Source: Flammula alnicola (lineage: Eukaryota > Basidiomycota > Agaricomycetes > Agaricales > Strophariaceae). Taken from it: a stretch of 64,000 bases of DNA. Of the stretch, positions 1 through 11,045 are shown one piece after another; within the stretch, counting starts at the first letter, position 1; each line of letters starts with the position of its first letter. The stretch is taken from NCBI GenBank assembly GCA_015499995.1, contig JADNRV010000091.1, forward strand, positions 124,001 to 188,000. The letters are read 5' to 3'. The position numbers and the translations under genes were made by a program. Below the pieces are notes generated by a model. That model searched no databases. It was not told the DNA's origin and saw nothing but the letters and a program-made list of their open reading frames with translations.

Positions 1-1700
1 ATTTGGATTAAATGCGTTCTCCGGGAACTCGAATTCAGGAATCGGATTAGGGTTGAAGTCATCCTCGTCGAGCTTCCGGTACTTTGCCTTGCTACTCTTA
101 GCGATCCATTTTTTGAATTCTGGCCTGTTGATGTCCATCTTGTTTTGCACCGGATAATACGAGTGTAGGCTTCCTTCACCTGCAAACACCGATTCCAAGT
201 CGACACCTGCTTCTTCGGGCGGTTCTGGGAAGGTAACAGGCCTCAGAGTGTGTCTCAGAAGAAAGAAATGGATCAAGATCCTGCTAACCGTCGTCACAAC
301 CTGGCCACCATGCGGCTTCGGACCTCAGTGCCTTGGGTAATATTTCTGATCTTAGTGTTTTGCCTCGTTTCGATAACCTGGCATTGATGACGTCCATACC
401 CACGGGAGTTTCTGTGAAGATGGGCTCCTCGACCTGGATATCACGATGTCAGCAACAAACATTACATAGTTTTGGAGACAGCGGGCTAAAGAAGGATATT
501 ATGTATAATCAGAGGGACCTGGAACTTCACCCACCTGTACGGGACGGAAGGCACCTGCATTCCCATGGATGATGCTATCCAATACGTCAGCAATTCCAGG
601 ATGGTTGGTGAGGTGCTGTCGTATTTGTAGATCGATGACAAGAAAGCTGTCCTCATAGCTATTATATAATCAACAAATGTATTCGGCTTGCTTGAAGTTG
701 GCACATACTCTTAGAGAAGACGCCGAACACCCATTGTGTGTAGGACGTCAGAACGAACCAACGGCAATTGTTGGAGTAACAAGTGTCCCAAATCTGATGA
801 GACGATCGTTAATGTGTGCCCAGTCAAATCGGCGGTTTATCCACCCACCTTGGCCCACAGCCTGTATTTACTTGGCAGTCCATTCGTTGGGCCCATGTTG
901 TAGGGCGGGAACTGAGAAGCTTCTTCAGTGTTTCTTATTTCATATTTAGTTTCATCACGAACTCACCGCGGTACATGCAGAGAATGCGTGCATGTCTTGC
1001 TCGTTCAGGACGAAAGGGGTTTGAAAAGCCATAACAAGACGAACGGGGACTGGCTGTTCCTCTGGACCCGGATTATGCACGCGCGGGGTCCATCGAGCGC
1101 ACTGGAACCACGAACTATCTGCCGTCTCCTCTTCTTCTGCTTTAAAAACCCATCCAGTCGTCTGGGGAAATGCAGTGTGCATAACACGAGTTGCAGTGAC
1201 CACGGGAAGCATTAACCAACTTTTCATCCTACACGAACGATAGTATTCGGTATTAAGTTTCCAGACGTCGAGATAATATTTATTACGCACTCTTCGGCGT
1301 CACTTCTCTTATAGGAAAAGAATTTATCTGACAGTATTTGTGGCAGCGTGTAAGGCGGATCTTGCATGTCGATCTTGTGCACCGGTTCGACAGGAATCGA
1401 CGAGTTGAGCCCTACGAACGATCAATCAAGAACGCCGTTTCCGTACGAAAGAAATCACCTACAAGTTAATACAAGTGCTTCCTTCAGTGCGAGTGGGCGT
1501 ATGTTCTCTAGAATGCGCCAGGGCTCGTTCGTAATGGTCAAGCGTTTTACATGACCCATAAAAGGTGGGTCAGGTCTTGCAAGCATGAGGAGAATTTCCC
1601 GAGGGTCGCAGTCAAGCGGCTTTGGAAGTTCAAAGCTTTTGAGGTACTTCCGTAGGTCCTGATAGGCATAGCGCTCGAAATCATAAGCAGATCGTCCCAT
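1..1700 (-). CDS. Uncharacterised basidiomycete protein, 3' end outside window
   Basis: A multi-exon gene read from an ATG at 1700 towards the left edge, where it is cut off. I do not know its function. The first exon (about 80 residues, MGRSAYDFERYAYQDLRKYL...) ends near 1455. Later exons carry blocks that I recall from an Agaricomycete family without assigned function: a Trp/Cys-rich stretch near 740-800 (CRWFVLTSYTQWVFGVFSK) and, near 570-650, SPTILELLTYWIASSMGM. Further exons at about 320-460 (VEEPIFTETPVGMDVINARL...) and 1-225, with an acidic, Pro-rich stretch (DEDDFNPNPIPEFEFPENAF), continue it. Joining the exons near 553 needs one extra base in a GG run. No signal peptide is evident. 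Exon borders are approximate, and the family assignment is from memory. Confidence 0.55.
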
Positions 1701-3395
1701 GGTTAATTAGCTTGAATGTTCTAGGTATTTGTGGGGAGGAAGTCGTTGTTGAACCCAGTGTCTACGCAGCTGTTGGGAATATAAGCATCGCCCTTGGGAG
1801 ATGTGCTCGAGAAAACAACGACCATGGTAACGAGCACCCAGAAAATAGTACAACGAAACGAATAAGTAGAACAAGGAGGGATGGGATGCCCCGACAAACT
1901 AACAACGCAGACTCCAATAGGCAACTGTTTGTATACATTTGGGCAAAGTGGGTAGTGCACGATTGGAAACACGATAATCATAAGCTTGAAGAGATATTGA
2001 ACCAAAAAACACTCTTCAATGGCGTAGAATAAGTATCAAGATGTCGTATAAGCTTATTCAGCCCAACATTCAACATCCAAGCTCCTTGATTCACTGAGCA
2101 AACCTGACGACAAAATTGGACTTCATGTCAACTTTCCGCCGCGGATGGAAAAAAGGGGCTGAGAAATAGATATGATTTGTCATAGTCAATAGTTTTGTGG
2201 ATGTAGAAACGATGCCCAACCTGACGCCAACTCCGCGTCAACTATACGCCAAGGAATGCATCCTACGTTCGGTCATTTTCATCGTCGTGGTCGCCCACCA
2301 AATAGTGTCGACCCAGTTCCTTCCCTGGCCTCTCTGCTGCAATCTGCGCAAAGTGTAGGACTGATTCTGATTGGATTGCGAGCTGGAGAACCCATCATGC
2401 GAATAGAACAACTTGTAGTAGACGTCCTCGAGTTGCTAGAACCTGTTTCAAAGGAGCTTGTCAGGAATACATGTAGTCATTTTTTGCAAGACTCGATTGT
2501 GACGAACAAGGACCGTGGCGTGAACTAAAATGACAGTCCGGACGATAGCAATCCTGTTTATTTGTGGCTATTCCGTAGAAGCAACCACATTTGGAATGAT
2601 AGCGACCATCGACTACCTGAAGAGCAAGATGTATAGATGGCGAGTCAGTGGGACGGAATATCAGGAATGTCAGCTAGGAAATTGAAAACTAACGTTGTGG
2701 CACATTGTACAACTGTTTTCAAAGAAGGACTTGCTAGTGTCGGTTGAATTGCCACCGTCATGGCAAGAGTTCACATTTAACCATGAGTGGAGCGGAAGGC
2801 TGCATGCCGCCTCGTTCTGGAAGGTAAGCAGACATACAGTCGTGAGGCATCGGGATCTGCCGAGCTACGAGGGTAATCCAATCATAGTATCAAGCTTTCC
2901 TTGAAAGTCGGGAAATCGGGGCCAAAGCATTTCAGCTTTTCATTTCGTGGATGGCGAGGAGCGACGGACAAACTCCATCACTTCTGGAGCAAGGAAGTCT
3001 TGAAAGCGTCCGACTGTAAAAGAGCAGAATCCAGGTTTTCAGGGTGCATCAAATTCATTCCGGTTCTTCAAGGGTTCAAATACGGTCAATTATCGATACT
3101 TTGACACCGAGGGGTTGGTGAGCTCAGGTTCCGCCAAGAAACAGCAAGGGCAGTCGGGCACGTCATCGTGGAGATGAGGCGATGTGTTATAATGCTGAAA
3201 CAATCTCCTGAGAAGAGCAAGAGGCTTATATTTGACCTATTAAAGAGATAAGGCCAAGGTCTTAAGCGCAGGATTAGAGCCGGAGTTTCTGATGCCAAAG
3301 ATTCACGGAGCTTAAAATAGAATCAACTGGGGTTGCAAACGCGGCACGGCACATGTATAATTACAACAGCTTGTCGCAGTGCACTGGAAATGCTT
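1701..3395. other. No confident gene (1.7 kb)
   Basis: Several open frames of 60-100 codons exist on both strands, but none has splice sites, composition or motifs that convince me. The minus frame at 1721-2005 is hydrophobic in its middle and could be a relic of a membrane protein. The minus frame near 2250-2430 (for example DTIWWATTTMKMTERRMHSL) also looks protein-like but is flanked by stops. The stretch may be a decayed gene. Confidence 0.4.
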
Positions 3396-4028
3396 TCAGG
3401 CTCCACGGTTGCGTATTTTAATTACGAGTTGGACCTTTTTCCGCACCTGAAGGTTGGCGAGGGCGTCAGAACTGCAAGCGAGATTGAAAGCAGGGACGTA
3501 CTTCATTGGAAAACTGTTTTCTCCAACGTTCACTTTGCAGCCGACGACGCTTCGCCCCCTTCTTTTCATGCCTCTCCGACATGCGAATCTGTTGCCGAAC
3601 CTTGTTCCGCGTAAGGATCTCGCCCAGGGTCTTGAATGCTACTGCAAGGTTGCCAGTATTTCTGACACTTCGACCTAAGAGATAAATCAGAAAGCAATAG
3701 CCGGTATAGCAAACGGACATAATATACCTGCATAAGCATCAGCAGGAGGGTGAGCTATCGCGTCCTCCAAGGCCTTCTTGGAACGGTTCGTCCACCTTTC
3801 TTCGGGAGTGGTGCCGGACTTGACGACATTTTCGTTGACTGTTCTTGCAACATTTTCCGATATGTGTAAATGTGGAGTGGGCCCAGAGGAGATAAGGCGT
3901 GAATTCAGGCCAGATGATGGAAAAGGTGAAGAGGGAGCAGGAAACTTTGTTGCGACGCGAAGACCAGTGCCTGCGCCGGAAAGGCCAGCTTGTGAAAGTC
4001 GAGGCAAAAATTGGAATAGACTTTGCAT
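3396..4028 (-). CDS. MRP21: Mitochondrial ribosomal protein bS21m
   Basis: Small-subunit mitoribosomal protein of the bS21 family. Three exons are visible. The last two encode the diagnostic basic core: GRSVRNTGNLAVAFKTLGEI, then a segment with NKVRQQIRMSERHEKKGAKR, and finally VRKKVQLVIKIRNRGA before TGA at 3396-3398. The short last intron (about 55 bp, GT...CAG) separates SNE from VRKK. I chose the ATG at 4028 because it starts a plausible mitochondrial presequence (MQSLFQFLPRLSQAGLSGAG). The same frame is open up to an ATG at 4250, which would add 74 residues without clear targeting character. The N-terminal half (about 100 residues) is a typical poorly conserved fungal extension. It is divergent with the RWD gene at 4249. 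Confidence 0.9.
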
Positions 4029-4248
4029 GGCCTCAACGCGCTCAATGCCAACCAACAGACAGCTTGGACTCCTGGAGTCTTGGACGAGAAAAGTTGAGGA
4101 CAGTCCGACAGTGGAAGTTGTGACACTAATAAACAATGCACGTGACAAGACGCTTCCCGAAAAGGTGATAAACTTCGATAAGATAATCCAGGCGCCACCG
4201 TCAAAGGACTTACGCCGAAGACTTGTAACCATTACATGACCTGCCAAC

Positions 4249-5321
4249 ATGTCTGACGCCCTCCTCGAGGAATTTGAGGTGAGTAGGATCTCTTCAACTC
4301 CCTCTTAACTTTTTTCTGACGGCCTATTAGGTGCTAGAATCGATTTACCCAACAGAGCTTCATAGTCTGTATCCCTCGACAACACCCAGCATTACGAACG
4401 CTGAAGCTCTTGATATGAAGGACTGTCCGAACATGATATCGAAATAGAAGCCGAGGCAGACGATATACCAGATGGATCTGAGAATGGTAAGGCTTTCAAT
4501 TCTTTGGCAATCTTGGCTCCGATTAAACGCGCTTTTTTCCATGTAGTTCAAGTGACTTTGTGTGTCCACTATACGGACACCTACCCAGATGTGTTGCCAG
4601 ACCTATCGTTAAAACACGAAGACCCAAATATCGATGAAAGTGATGCCGAAAATCTCTTGACAGATTTACGAAGAGTGGTAGGTCGTGAAGTTTTATGTCT
4701 CTTGTAAACTCGCCTTGAAGTGCATGGACATGTGTTCATCTTCAATAGGGAGAAGAAAACCTAGGAATGGCCATGACATTTACACTAGTGTCTCAACTTC
4801 GAGAACAACTTTCGCAATTAGTTCGCCAAAAAATCGAAGAACATACGAGAAGAGAAAGAGAGAAGGAACGACTGGCATTGGAGGTATGTCAAAACGCCAT
4901 ACACTTTAAGCACAATATCTTCGTTGACGAAGCAAATTTTTAGGAAGAGGAAAAGCGTACTCGCGGTACCCCTGTAACGCTGGAATCGTTCAGGGCCTGG
5001 AAGACAAAGTTCGATCAAGAAATTGCCCTGAAAAGGGCGCAAGAAGAGGAGGAAAGGCTGAAGGGCCTAACTCCCAAAGAACGAGAAGAATGGAAGAGAT
5101 CACAAACAAGATTATCTGGTCCGCGAAATATAAAACGTTACCTCTCTGCGGCACGCTGATTACCTTTTCTCAGGTCGTCAACTCTTCGAACGCAATAAAG
5201 TTCTGGAAGACGAGAATCTTGTGGAGGAAGGAACTGTGTCCGTCGACTTCAGTCAATACGAACGAACACGGAGGAGGCCGAAGAACAAGATGAGGCACTG
5301 ACATTCAGCGATAGCGATTAA
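4249..5321 (+). CDS. GIR2: RWD-domain protein, RWDD1/GIR2 family
   Basis: Homologue of yeast Gir2 and human RWDD1, which bind the DRG/Rbg GTPases and Gcn1 on translating ribosomes. MSDALLEEFE is followed after a 52-bp intron by VLESIYPTELH, the start of the RWD domain. A 56-bp intron follows, then an acidic insert, then YTDTYPDVLPDLSL, the YPxxxP signature of RWD folds. The C-terminal half is a charged helix (LREQLSQLVRQKIEEHTRRE) with TPVTLESFRAWKTKF, the conserved block of this family, and GRQLFERNKVLEDENLVEEG. Six exons in all. As written, the frame stops at 5299-5301. One extra G near 5270 restores the expected acidic tail (EEAEEQDEALTFSDSD) ending at 5321, so I give the longer end. Protein of about 245 residues. 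Confidence 0.9.
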
Positions 5322-5475
5322 TTTGATGCAAATTATTTACTTCGTTGCCGACGGCAGAAGTGTCTATCATTGGGATCCCTCTCTAATACCATCTACTACT
5401 TATACGTCAAAAGATAAATCACGGCCGCTGCTTATAATCCCTGTAGCATACCGTCTTCGCCTCCGTTACCGTCTA

Positions 5476-7204
5476 TTACACCTCCGCTTCAAGGACTTTG
5501 ATTCCTAGCCGTTCTCTTCCTTTCTCGCGCAAAAATCCATCCTCATCGGTGAACAAAGGAGGTCCTTTCGGCGTCGGATCATGGACAAGATCCTGACCAA
5601 CGAGTTTCAGCCATTCCATGACGGGTTTTGTCGTCCAACGATCAACGTAACCCGGTCCTGCTTGGAACCATCCCAGATGACCACCCCCCGTGGTGAGCCC
5701 CATCACGACCAATCCATTTCCTCCGCCATCCATCGGCACATGCCTCACAACAGGGTCATCTGCAGAGTTAATAGAGAGGAAAGGAACGGTTATTTGGCCC
5801 ACTATCTTGTGACTTGATGCCCAGACGTAGTACCCATCTGCGTCGCGGAATGGAAAATACGGAGCAGGACCCCCTGCAATCCTAGTGAACGTGTCGTCGA
5901 ACTTCTCGAGCGTGGGGTTCTTCAACTTGAGCGCAGCCCTAGCAGCCTTTGCGACGTCATGATCCGGATCTTGCATCAAAGCCGGCAAATGCCTCTTCAT
6001 CAGATTCAAAAGGTTTCCTCCCAATCCCTTCGAGTAGATATGCTTGCCACTGAAAGAGTTCAGCAGTCTAGAAGCAAGGAGTTAGTGTCGCTAGAATGCT
6101 TCCTTGAGCCAGCAGATTTACCCGTGGTTGTTCTGTCTGAGATCCCAAGGCTAAGCGAAATTGTTAACTAAAATTTCAATCTTAGTTGTGAACGAAGTCT
6201 TACGCATGCGAGAACACACGCCGAGTGCACTCTACTTTGGGCGCCTTCTTCACCCAAATACCGCGTGAGGACGTTCGAGCCCAGAGAGAAGCCTAGGCCA
6301 TGAAGTGGGGCGCCAGGGAATTGTTGCGCAACATACATTAGTGCCTGCCGCGTATCATCTGTGTGGCCTGCCGAGTACAGGAGGGGGCTCGTGACGGGAA
6401 CTCCAGCACCTAAGTAAACAAGCTTCAGGACTCGATGAAAGATCTGCTCAATTAATGACGTACATCCCCGGAAATTAATCACAACTGCTCGATATCCCAG
6501 GCCACCTTCCTCCTCAGAAGAACACGCGCGGCTTAATATTGCGCGAACATATGCTTCGTAAGATCCTGCACCAAAAATCCAGAGACATGATCAAGCGATG
6601 TACGATATGACGTACCTCCAGTCAAGCCGTGTTGTACGACCACAATTGGAGCATCTTTCCTGACTTTCGACTGATCCGGCGGTGCAAAATCAAGACCTCT
6701 GTAAATTAAAAAGTTTAGTTTTGAGTGGCATCTCTTTGCATAGGAAGCAACTGCTACACACAATGTACCGCCATCCGCTAGTCGTATATATGTCCTGTGA
6801 AGAAGTCGTTCCAGCAATTAAATTGGAAAGCAAATTTTGAACATACCGGTGGTACCACATACGGTCGTTCTTGGAGAAATCTCCCATTATACAGTAGAGG
6901 GTCTGTAAATGACCACTGAGAACGTTCACCGTAAGAATAGGGAAGCGATGATTATAGAAGATACCGACTTAACTAGCCACCATAGTGGATAAAACTCGGA
7001 GAAGACACTTTTGCATCTCGTTTCCAACAAGGTCTTTATGGAGACATGTTCGACTTTATCGCAGCCCTTTTGCCCTTTAACTGGCAAGACAGCAGGTTTG
7101 GGTGCAAAATGGATAGTGGGGTGCTGATTGGCGTACACTTTGGTGGCAAAAGAGAGCAATGCTCCTAGAAAGCCAAGGCCTAAGATGCTGAGGAGGGCAC
7201 CCAT
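5476..7204 (-). CDS. EMB8/YheT-type alpha/beta hydrolase, copy 1
   Basis: Member of the ABHD1/3-EMB8-YheT group, which includes yeast Eht1/Eeb1 (medium-chain acyl-CoA:ethanol O-acyltransferases/esterases). The ATG at 7204 gives a hydrophobic N-terminal anchor (MGALLSILGLGFLGALLSFA). Diagnostic blocks follow in order: WWL...NGHLQTLYC, RTYIRLADGGTL, GLDFAPPDQ, VVVQHGLTGGSYEAYVR, VVINFRGC, LLYSAGHTDDTRQAL, the nucleophile elbow GLGFSLGSN, ACxxPWDL, then INSADDPVV (acid) and TTGGGHLGWF (base). The Ser-Asp-His triad is therefore intact. Seven or more exons; all frames join cleanly, unlike the neighbouring copy. The stop is TAA at 5476-5478. It probably acts at the ER or lipid-droplet membrane on acyl esters; the substrate is not deducible. 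Confidence 0.9.
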
Positions 7205-8165
7205 CCGTAGGTAGATAGAGTCACCGTCACTGCAAGGCGATAGTAAAGGATGGCAGATGGTTGGGATAGTCAGTCAACAGTTGACACAGAGTGTGGCATC
7301 CTTAAATCCATCCAGAATCACATTCAAGTTATCGTCGGCACAGAGTAATGATACTATCAATATCAAGGCTGTTTGGTCGACTCCGAGTCTTGTACCGCGG
7401 TTGGGTCGCCGTTGTTGAGCAGACGAATAAGAGAGAGACGCTACGCAAGCTACAATCTTGAACTGGGAAATTTCACGTAACTTGCTGAAACTTGGATATG
7501 TCGTGATATAACCTAGAGCATTGTTAGCATCGACATAAATTTGAATGTCAAATCAAGGAACCTGACTGATGGATGACTCGGAGCAGTTGGTACGCCCGGT
7601 ACGGTCACGGACTCACGGTGCCGTTCCGTCTCTGGGTTGCCTCCGAGTGTAGCGGTCGAATTGGTCGAATCATTCGTGAAAAACACAATCAGACGAGGTG
7701 TACTTACACTATCAATGCACTCATGAGAGCAAAGAGGTACTAGTAAAGCCTGAAATGCATTAATGTATTGAAGAATTTAAAAACAGAATCTTGACAGAAC
7801 CTACAGGCTACATCTCGCCGTTTGAAAGTTTCATCGACTATGTAATGGAAGGTGACTCTGTAACGACCTAAAGCGACCTTCCTGCCTACGTACTGCAAGT
7901 CGTGACACACGAAGAAAAACGGCCTGAATTCTGTGAGTTTCGTCGAAAGCATTCCAGATGAAGACCAGCTCTGCAGAGGATTTGCCACCATAGTGTGCAA
8001 GATCTGGCTTTCGGAGGTTTGTAGTCAATTTATGGCTCCACTGTAAGTGATTTGTGCTGGTGGTTGAATAATATGATCTGTTCTATAATTAACTTCTAAG
8101 ATGTATCCATAAACTACCCTCTAATTTGCTTAGTACTCGACAAAAATTACAGATCTTCCTTCCAG
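7205..8165. other. Spacer between the two hydrolase copies
   Basis: Holds the promoter of copy 1 and the 3' flank of copy 2. On the minus strand at about 7740-8028 two overlapping frames read somewhat protein-like (for example AELVFIWNAFDETH and FRPFFFVCHDLQYVGRKVAL), as if one frame continued the other after an indel. I do not recognise it, so it is not annotated as a gene. Confidence 0.35.
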
Positions 8166-9946
8166 TTACAATCCTTGTAGTGTTCCAATTTCACCGCTAT
8201 TACCATCGATAACCCCTCCGCCTTCGAGTGCTTTGACACCCAGTTTTTCTTTTCCTTTCTCGCGCAAAATCCATCTTCGTCGGTGAACATAGATGGTCCT
8301 CTAGGCGCTGGGTCATGGACGAGATCTTGCCGACAAGCTTTAGCCATTCAAGAACGGGTTTTGTCGTCCAACGGTCAACGTAACCTGGCCCTGCTTCGAA
8401 CCACCCTAAATGGCCGCCACCTGTTGTTAGCTCCATTACAACTAGTCCGTTACCTCCGCCGTCCATTGGCACATGCCTTACAACAGGATCATCCGCAGCG
8501 TTAATGGCAAGGAAAGGAACCGTGATATGGCCCACTATCTTATCACTCGAGCCCCATATATAGTAGGCCTCCGAGTCAGGGAAAGGGAAATGTGGACCAG
8601 GGCCTCCTCCAATTCTTGTGAACGTTTGATCGAATTCTTCAGAGTCGGGTTCTTCAGCTTCATTGCGTTTTCGGCAGCTTTGGCTACATAATGGTTCGGA
8701 TCTTGTACCAGGGCGTGGAAATGCGCTTCAGAAGTCTCAAAAGGTTTCCTCCCATGCCCTTGGAGTATATATGTTTCCCCGTAAAAGAAGTCAAGAGACT
8801 AGAAGGGAAGAATCAATGAAAGTTCGGGCCGCGTAGGTAATGTCACTTGCCCGTTATTATTTGCTTTGAGATCCCAAGGCTGAATGAAGAGCCGAAATAA
8901 GATTTCACTTTCGACGGGTTAATGAGGCGAGAGCTTACACATGCCAGGACGCATCCTGCGTGCATTCTAGATTGACTGCCCTCTTCACCCAAATACCTAG
9001 TGATGACGTTGGAGCCTAACGAGAAGCCGAGGCCCAAAAGCGGGGCTTTAGGGAATTGCTGCGCAATGTACATCAACGCCTGGCGAGTGTCATCAGTGTG
9101 GCCAGCGGAATACAAAAGAGGGCTAGTAAGAGGAACACCGGCGCCTGGATGCAAGAGTTGTAGGTGGTGAACAGATAAGAATAATTTATGACGTACAGCC
9201 TCGGAAATTGATGACGACTGCTCGATAACCCAGACCGCCTTCCTCTACAGGAGCACAGGCGCGACTTAATATCGCGCGAACATAGGCTTCGTATGATCCT
9301 GCGTGCGCGAGAAGATAAGAAATGAAACGAAGAAGATATATATTATATACAAACATACCTCCAGTTAACCCGTGTTGTACAACGACAATTGGAGCATCTG
9401 CGCTGACCTTTGATTGATCCGCTGGCGCAAAGTCAAGACCTCTGAACAGATGAGGGATTTAGCTTGAAAGATATGCGGATGTCATGTGGTAAACGCACAG
9501 TGTACCACCGTCTGCCAACCGCAGATACGTGCTGCAGGGTTGTGTGAGTAGCAACTTAAGGTAATCTCACGTCATATCGATAAACCTGAACGCACCGGTT
9601 GTACCACATACGATCGTTCTTGGAGAAGTCGCCCATCACGCAGTATATGGTCTGTAAATGACCACTGCGAGGGACGTAAGAACGATAACTTGACTTTGAA
9701 AGCATGGACTCACTTGGGCAACCACCATATTGGACGAAATTCGCTGAAAAGGCTTGGACATCTCGTCTCCAACAAGGTCTTTATAGAGACCTCTTCGACT
9801 TCGTCGCTGCCGCCCTTCTTGACTCGTAAAAGTGCGGGCTTTGGGGCGAAGTGAACCATGGGAAAGCCTTGGGCGTGTGCCTTGCTGGTGAAAGAGAGTA
9901 CAGCTCCCATGAAGGCGACCACCAAGACACTGAGCAAAGCACCCAT
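8166..9946 (-). CDS. EMB8/YheT-type alpha/beta hydrolase, copy 2, last exon frameshifted
   Basis: Tandem paralogue of the gene at 5476-7204, in the same orientation and with the same exon plan. The start is MGALLSVLVVAFMGAVLSFT at 9946. The N-terminal and middle exons are clean: WWLPNGHLQTIYC, HGLTGGSYEAYVRAILSRAC, LLYSAGHTDDTRQAL and the nucleophile GLGFSLGSN. The large last exon still encodes INAADDPVV and TTGGGHLGWFEAG, but the reading frame changes four times. Each change is explained by one missing base, near 8723, 8640, 8330 and 8267. At the last site copy 1 has AAAAA (5531-5535) where copy 2 has AAAA. The reconstructed stop is TAA at 8166-8168. Either a young pseudogene or an intact gene with assembly errors; base-level agreement elsewhere favours the latter. 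Confidence 0.8.
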
Positions 9947-11045
9947 TCAAGATTAACAAGGTTCCACGGTCTCGATGGGTCGTGCTGAGTGGGAAAGCTG
10001 GTCAACGAGGCATTTAGAAGGGCGTCGGCCCAAAAGAGTTACAGGCAGTTATTCACGGGCCCAGAGTAAATTCTGTTATTATCGTCATGGACCAACGCGC
10101 CGAATCCCGAGAATCGCTTCGATTATTATTTTAAAGATGACATCTCTCACTCACTCAAGGATTTCCGTCCGACTGTGGCAACATGCACTAAGAATACAGC
10201 CAATCTCAGTGAGAATATGTCGTCGTTGACGGAGAACCGGAACAAAAAACCACATGGGAACGGGCCGAAGTATTTCACATGCGACGATAAGTGCCGTAAG
10301 CAATTATGGCAAGAGTCCGAGACGCGTCGCGGTAGCTCACAACCGCACTATCTAATCGCGACTCCATCCACTTTCTCGCCCTTGCCAGAATTGCGCATAT
10401 TACATTGGCATGTACAAAAAATTTCCCTGCCGCGTTAGTATTTCCTGTTTTTCTGGCAACAAGCTTCCCCAAAAAAACCTGTTTTTCAGCACTACGCAGA
10501 AAATGGCCGACCTTTGAGTCCTCCTTGCAATCAAGGAGACCGCTGTCGGTATGCACACACTCTACTTTCTCGCCTATAAGCCAAGTTCGTAACGCTTAGG
10601 GTGTGCGCACTGCGCAATAGTTTCATCCATCCAAATGATCCCAACTGGCCAAACAGAGGCGAGTTGGATTTGACTAAAAGTTCGAAATTAGAGTAGAGGC
10701 ATCTGCATCGCTCGCTTCACTGGCCTTGGCGTCGTCATAACGAAAGTGGTAATTGACCTTGCATATATATTGACGAACGGTTAGCAGGTCGAGTGAACAA
10801 GGCGCATCGCTCGGCTCCTTTAGTCCCTCAGTCGGATTTGTTTCATCGCAAACACAAAGAGGACCTTGTGGAGGGATGTGGCTCCTCAAGGGGCATTGGA
10901 AAGAGAAGTCACAGAGACTCCCGGAGCTGGGGTCGCGGTAGAAGCCCAGTCAAAAACAGCTCGGTCGTAAGGTAGGCATGAATATAAATCCAGTATTCAG
11001 ACTTTAAGGACGCATTTATTCCGCTTTAGGGGCATAGCAAACACA
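9947..11045. other. Intergenic, no supported gene
   Basis: Divergent spacer between hydrolase copy 2 and the coiled-coil gene. A frame at 10793-10975 (opened by GTG, Arg/Ser-rich, SRSWGRGRSPVKN) could be an upstream exon of the next gene, because splicing at 10975 keeps the frame into 11046. It lacks an ATG, so I leave it out. Nothing else seen. Confidence 0.4.

Noticed and set aside
1721..2005. Hydrophobic minus-strand frame as a 7TM receptor fragment
   Set aside because: Only one stretch is hydrophobic, stops interrupt upstream continuation, and I could match no family motif.
3778..4239. 153-codon plus-strand frame
   Set aside because: It lies antisense to MRP21 exon 1, whose reading has a mitochondrial presequence and splices into the bS21 core.
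10793..10975. Arg/Ser-rich first exon of the coiled-coil gene
   Set aside because: It opens with GTG and no upstream ATG is in frame; 11046 provides a normal ATG.
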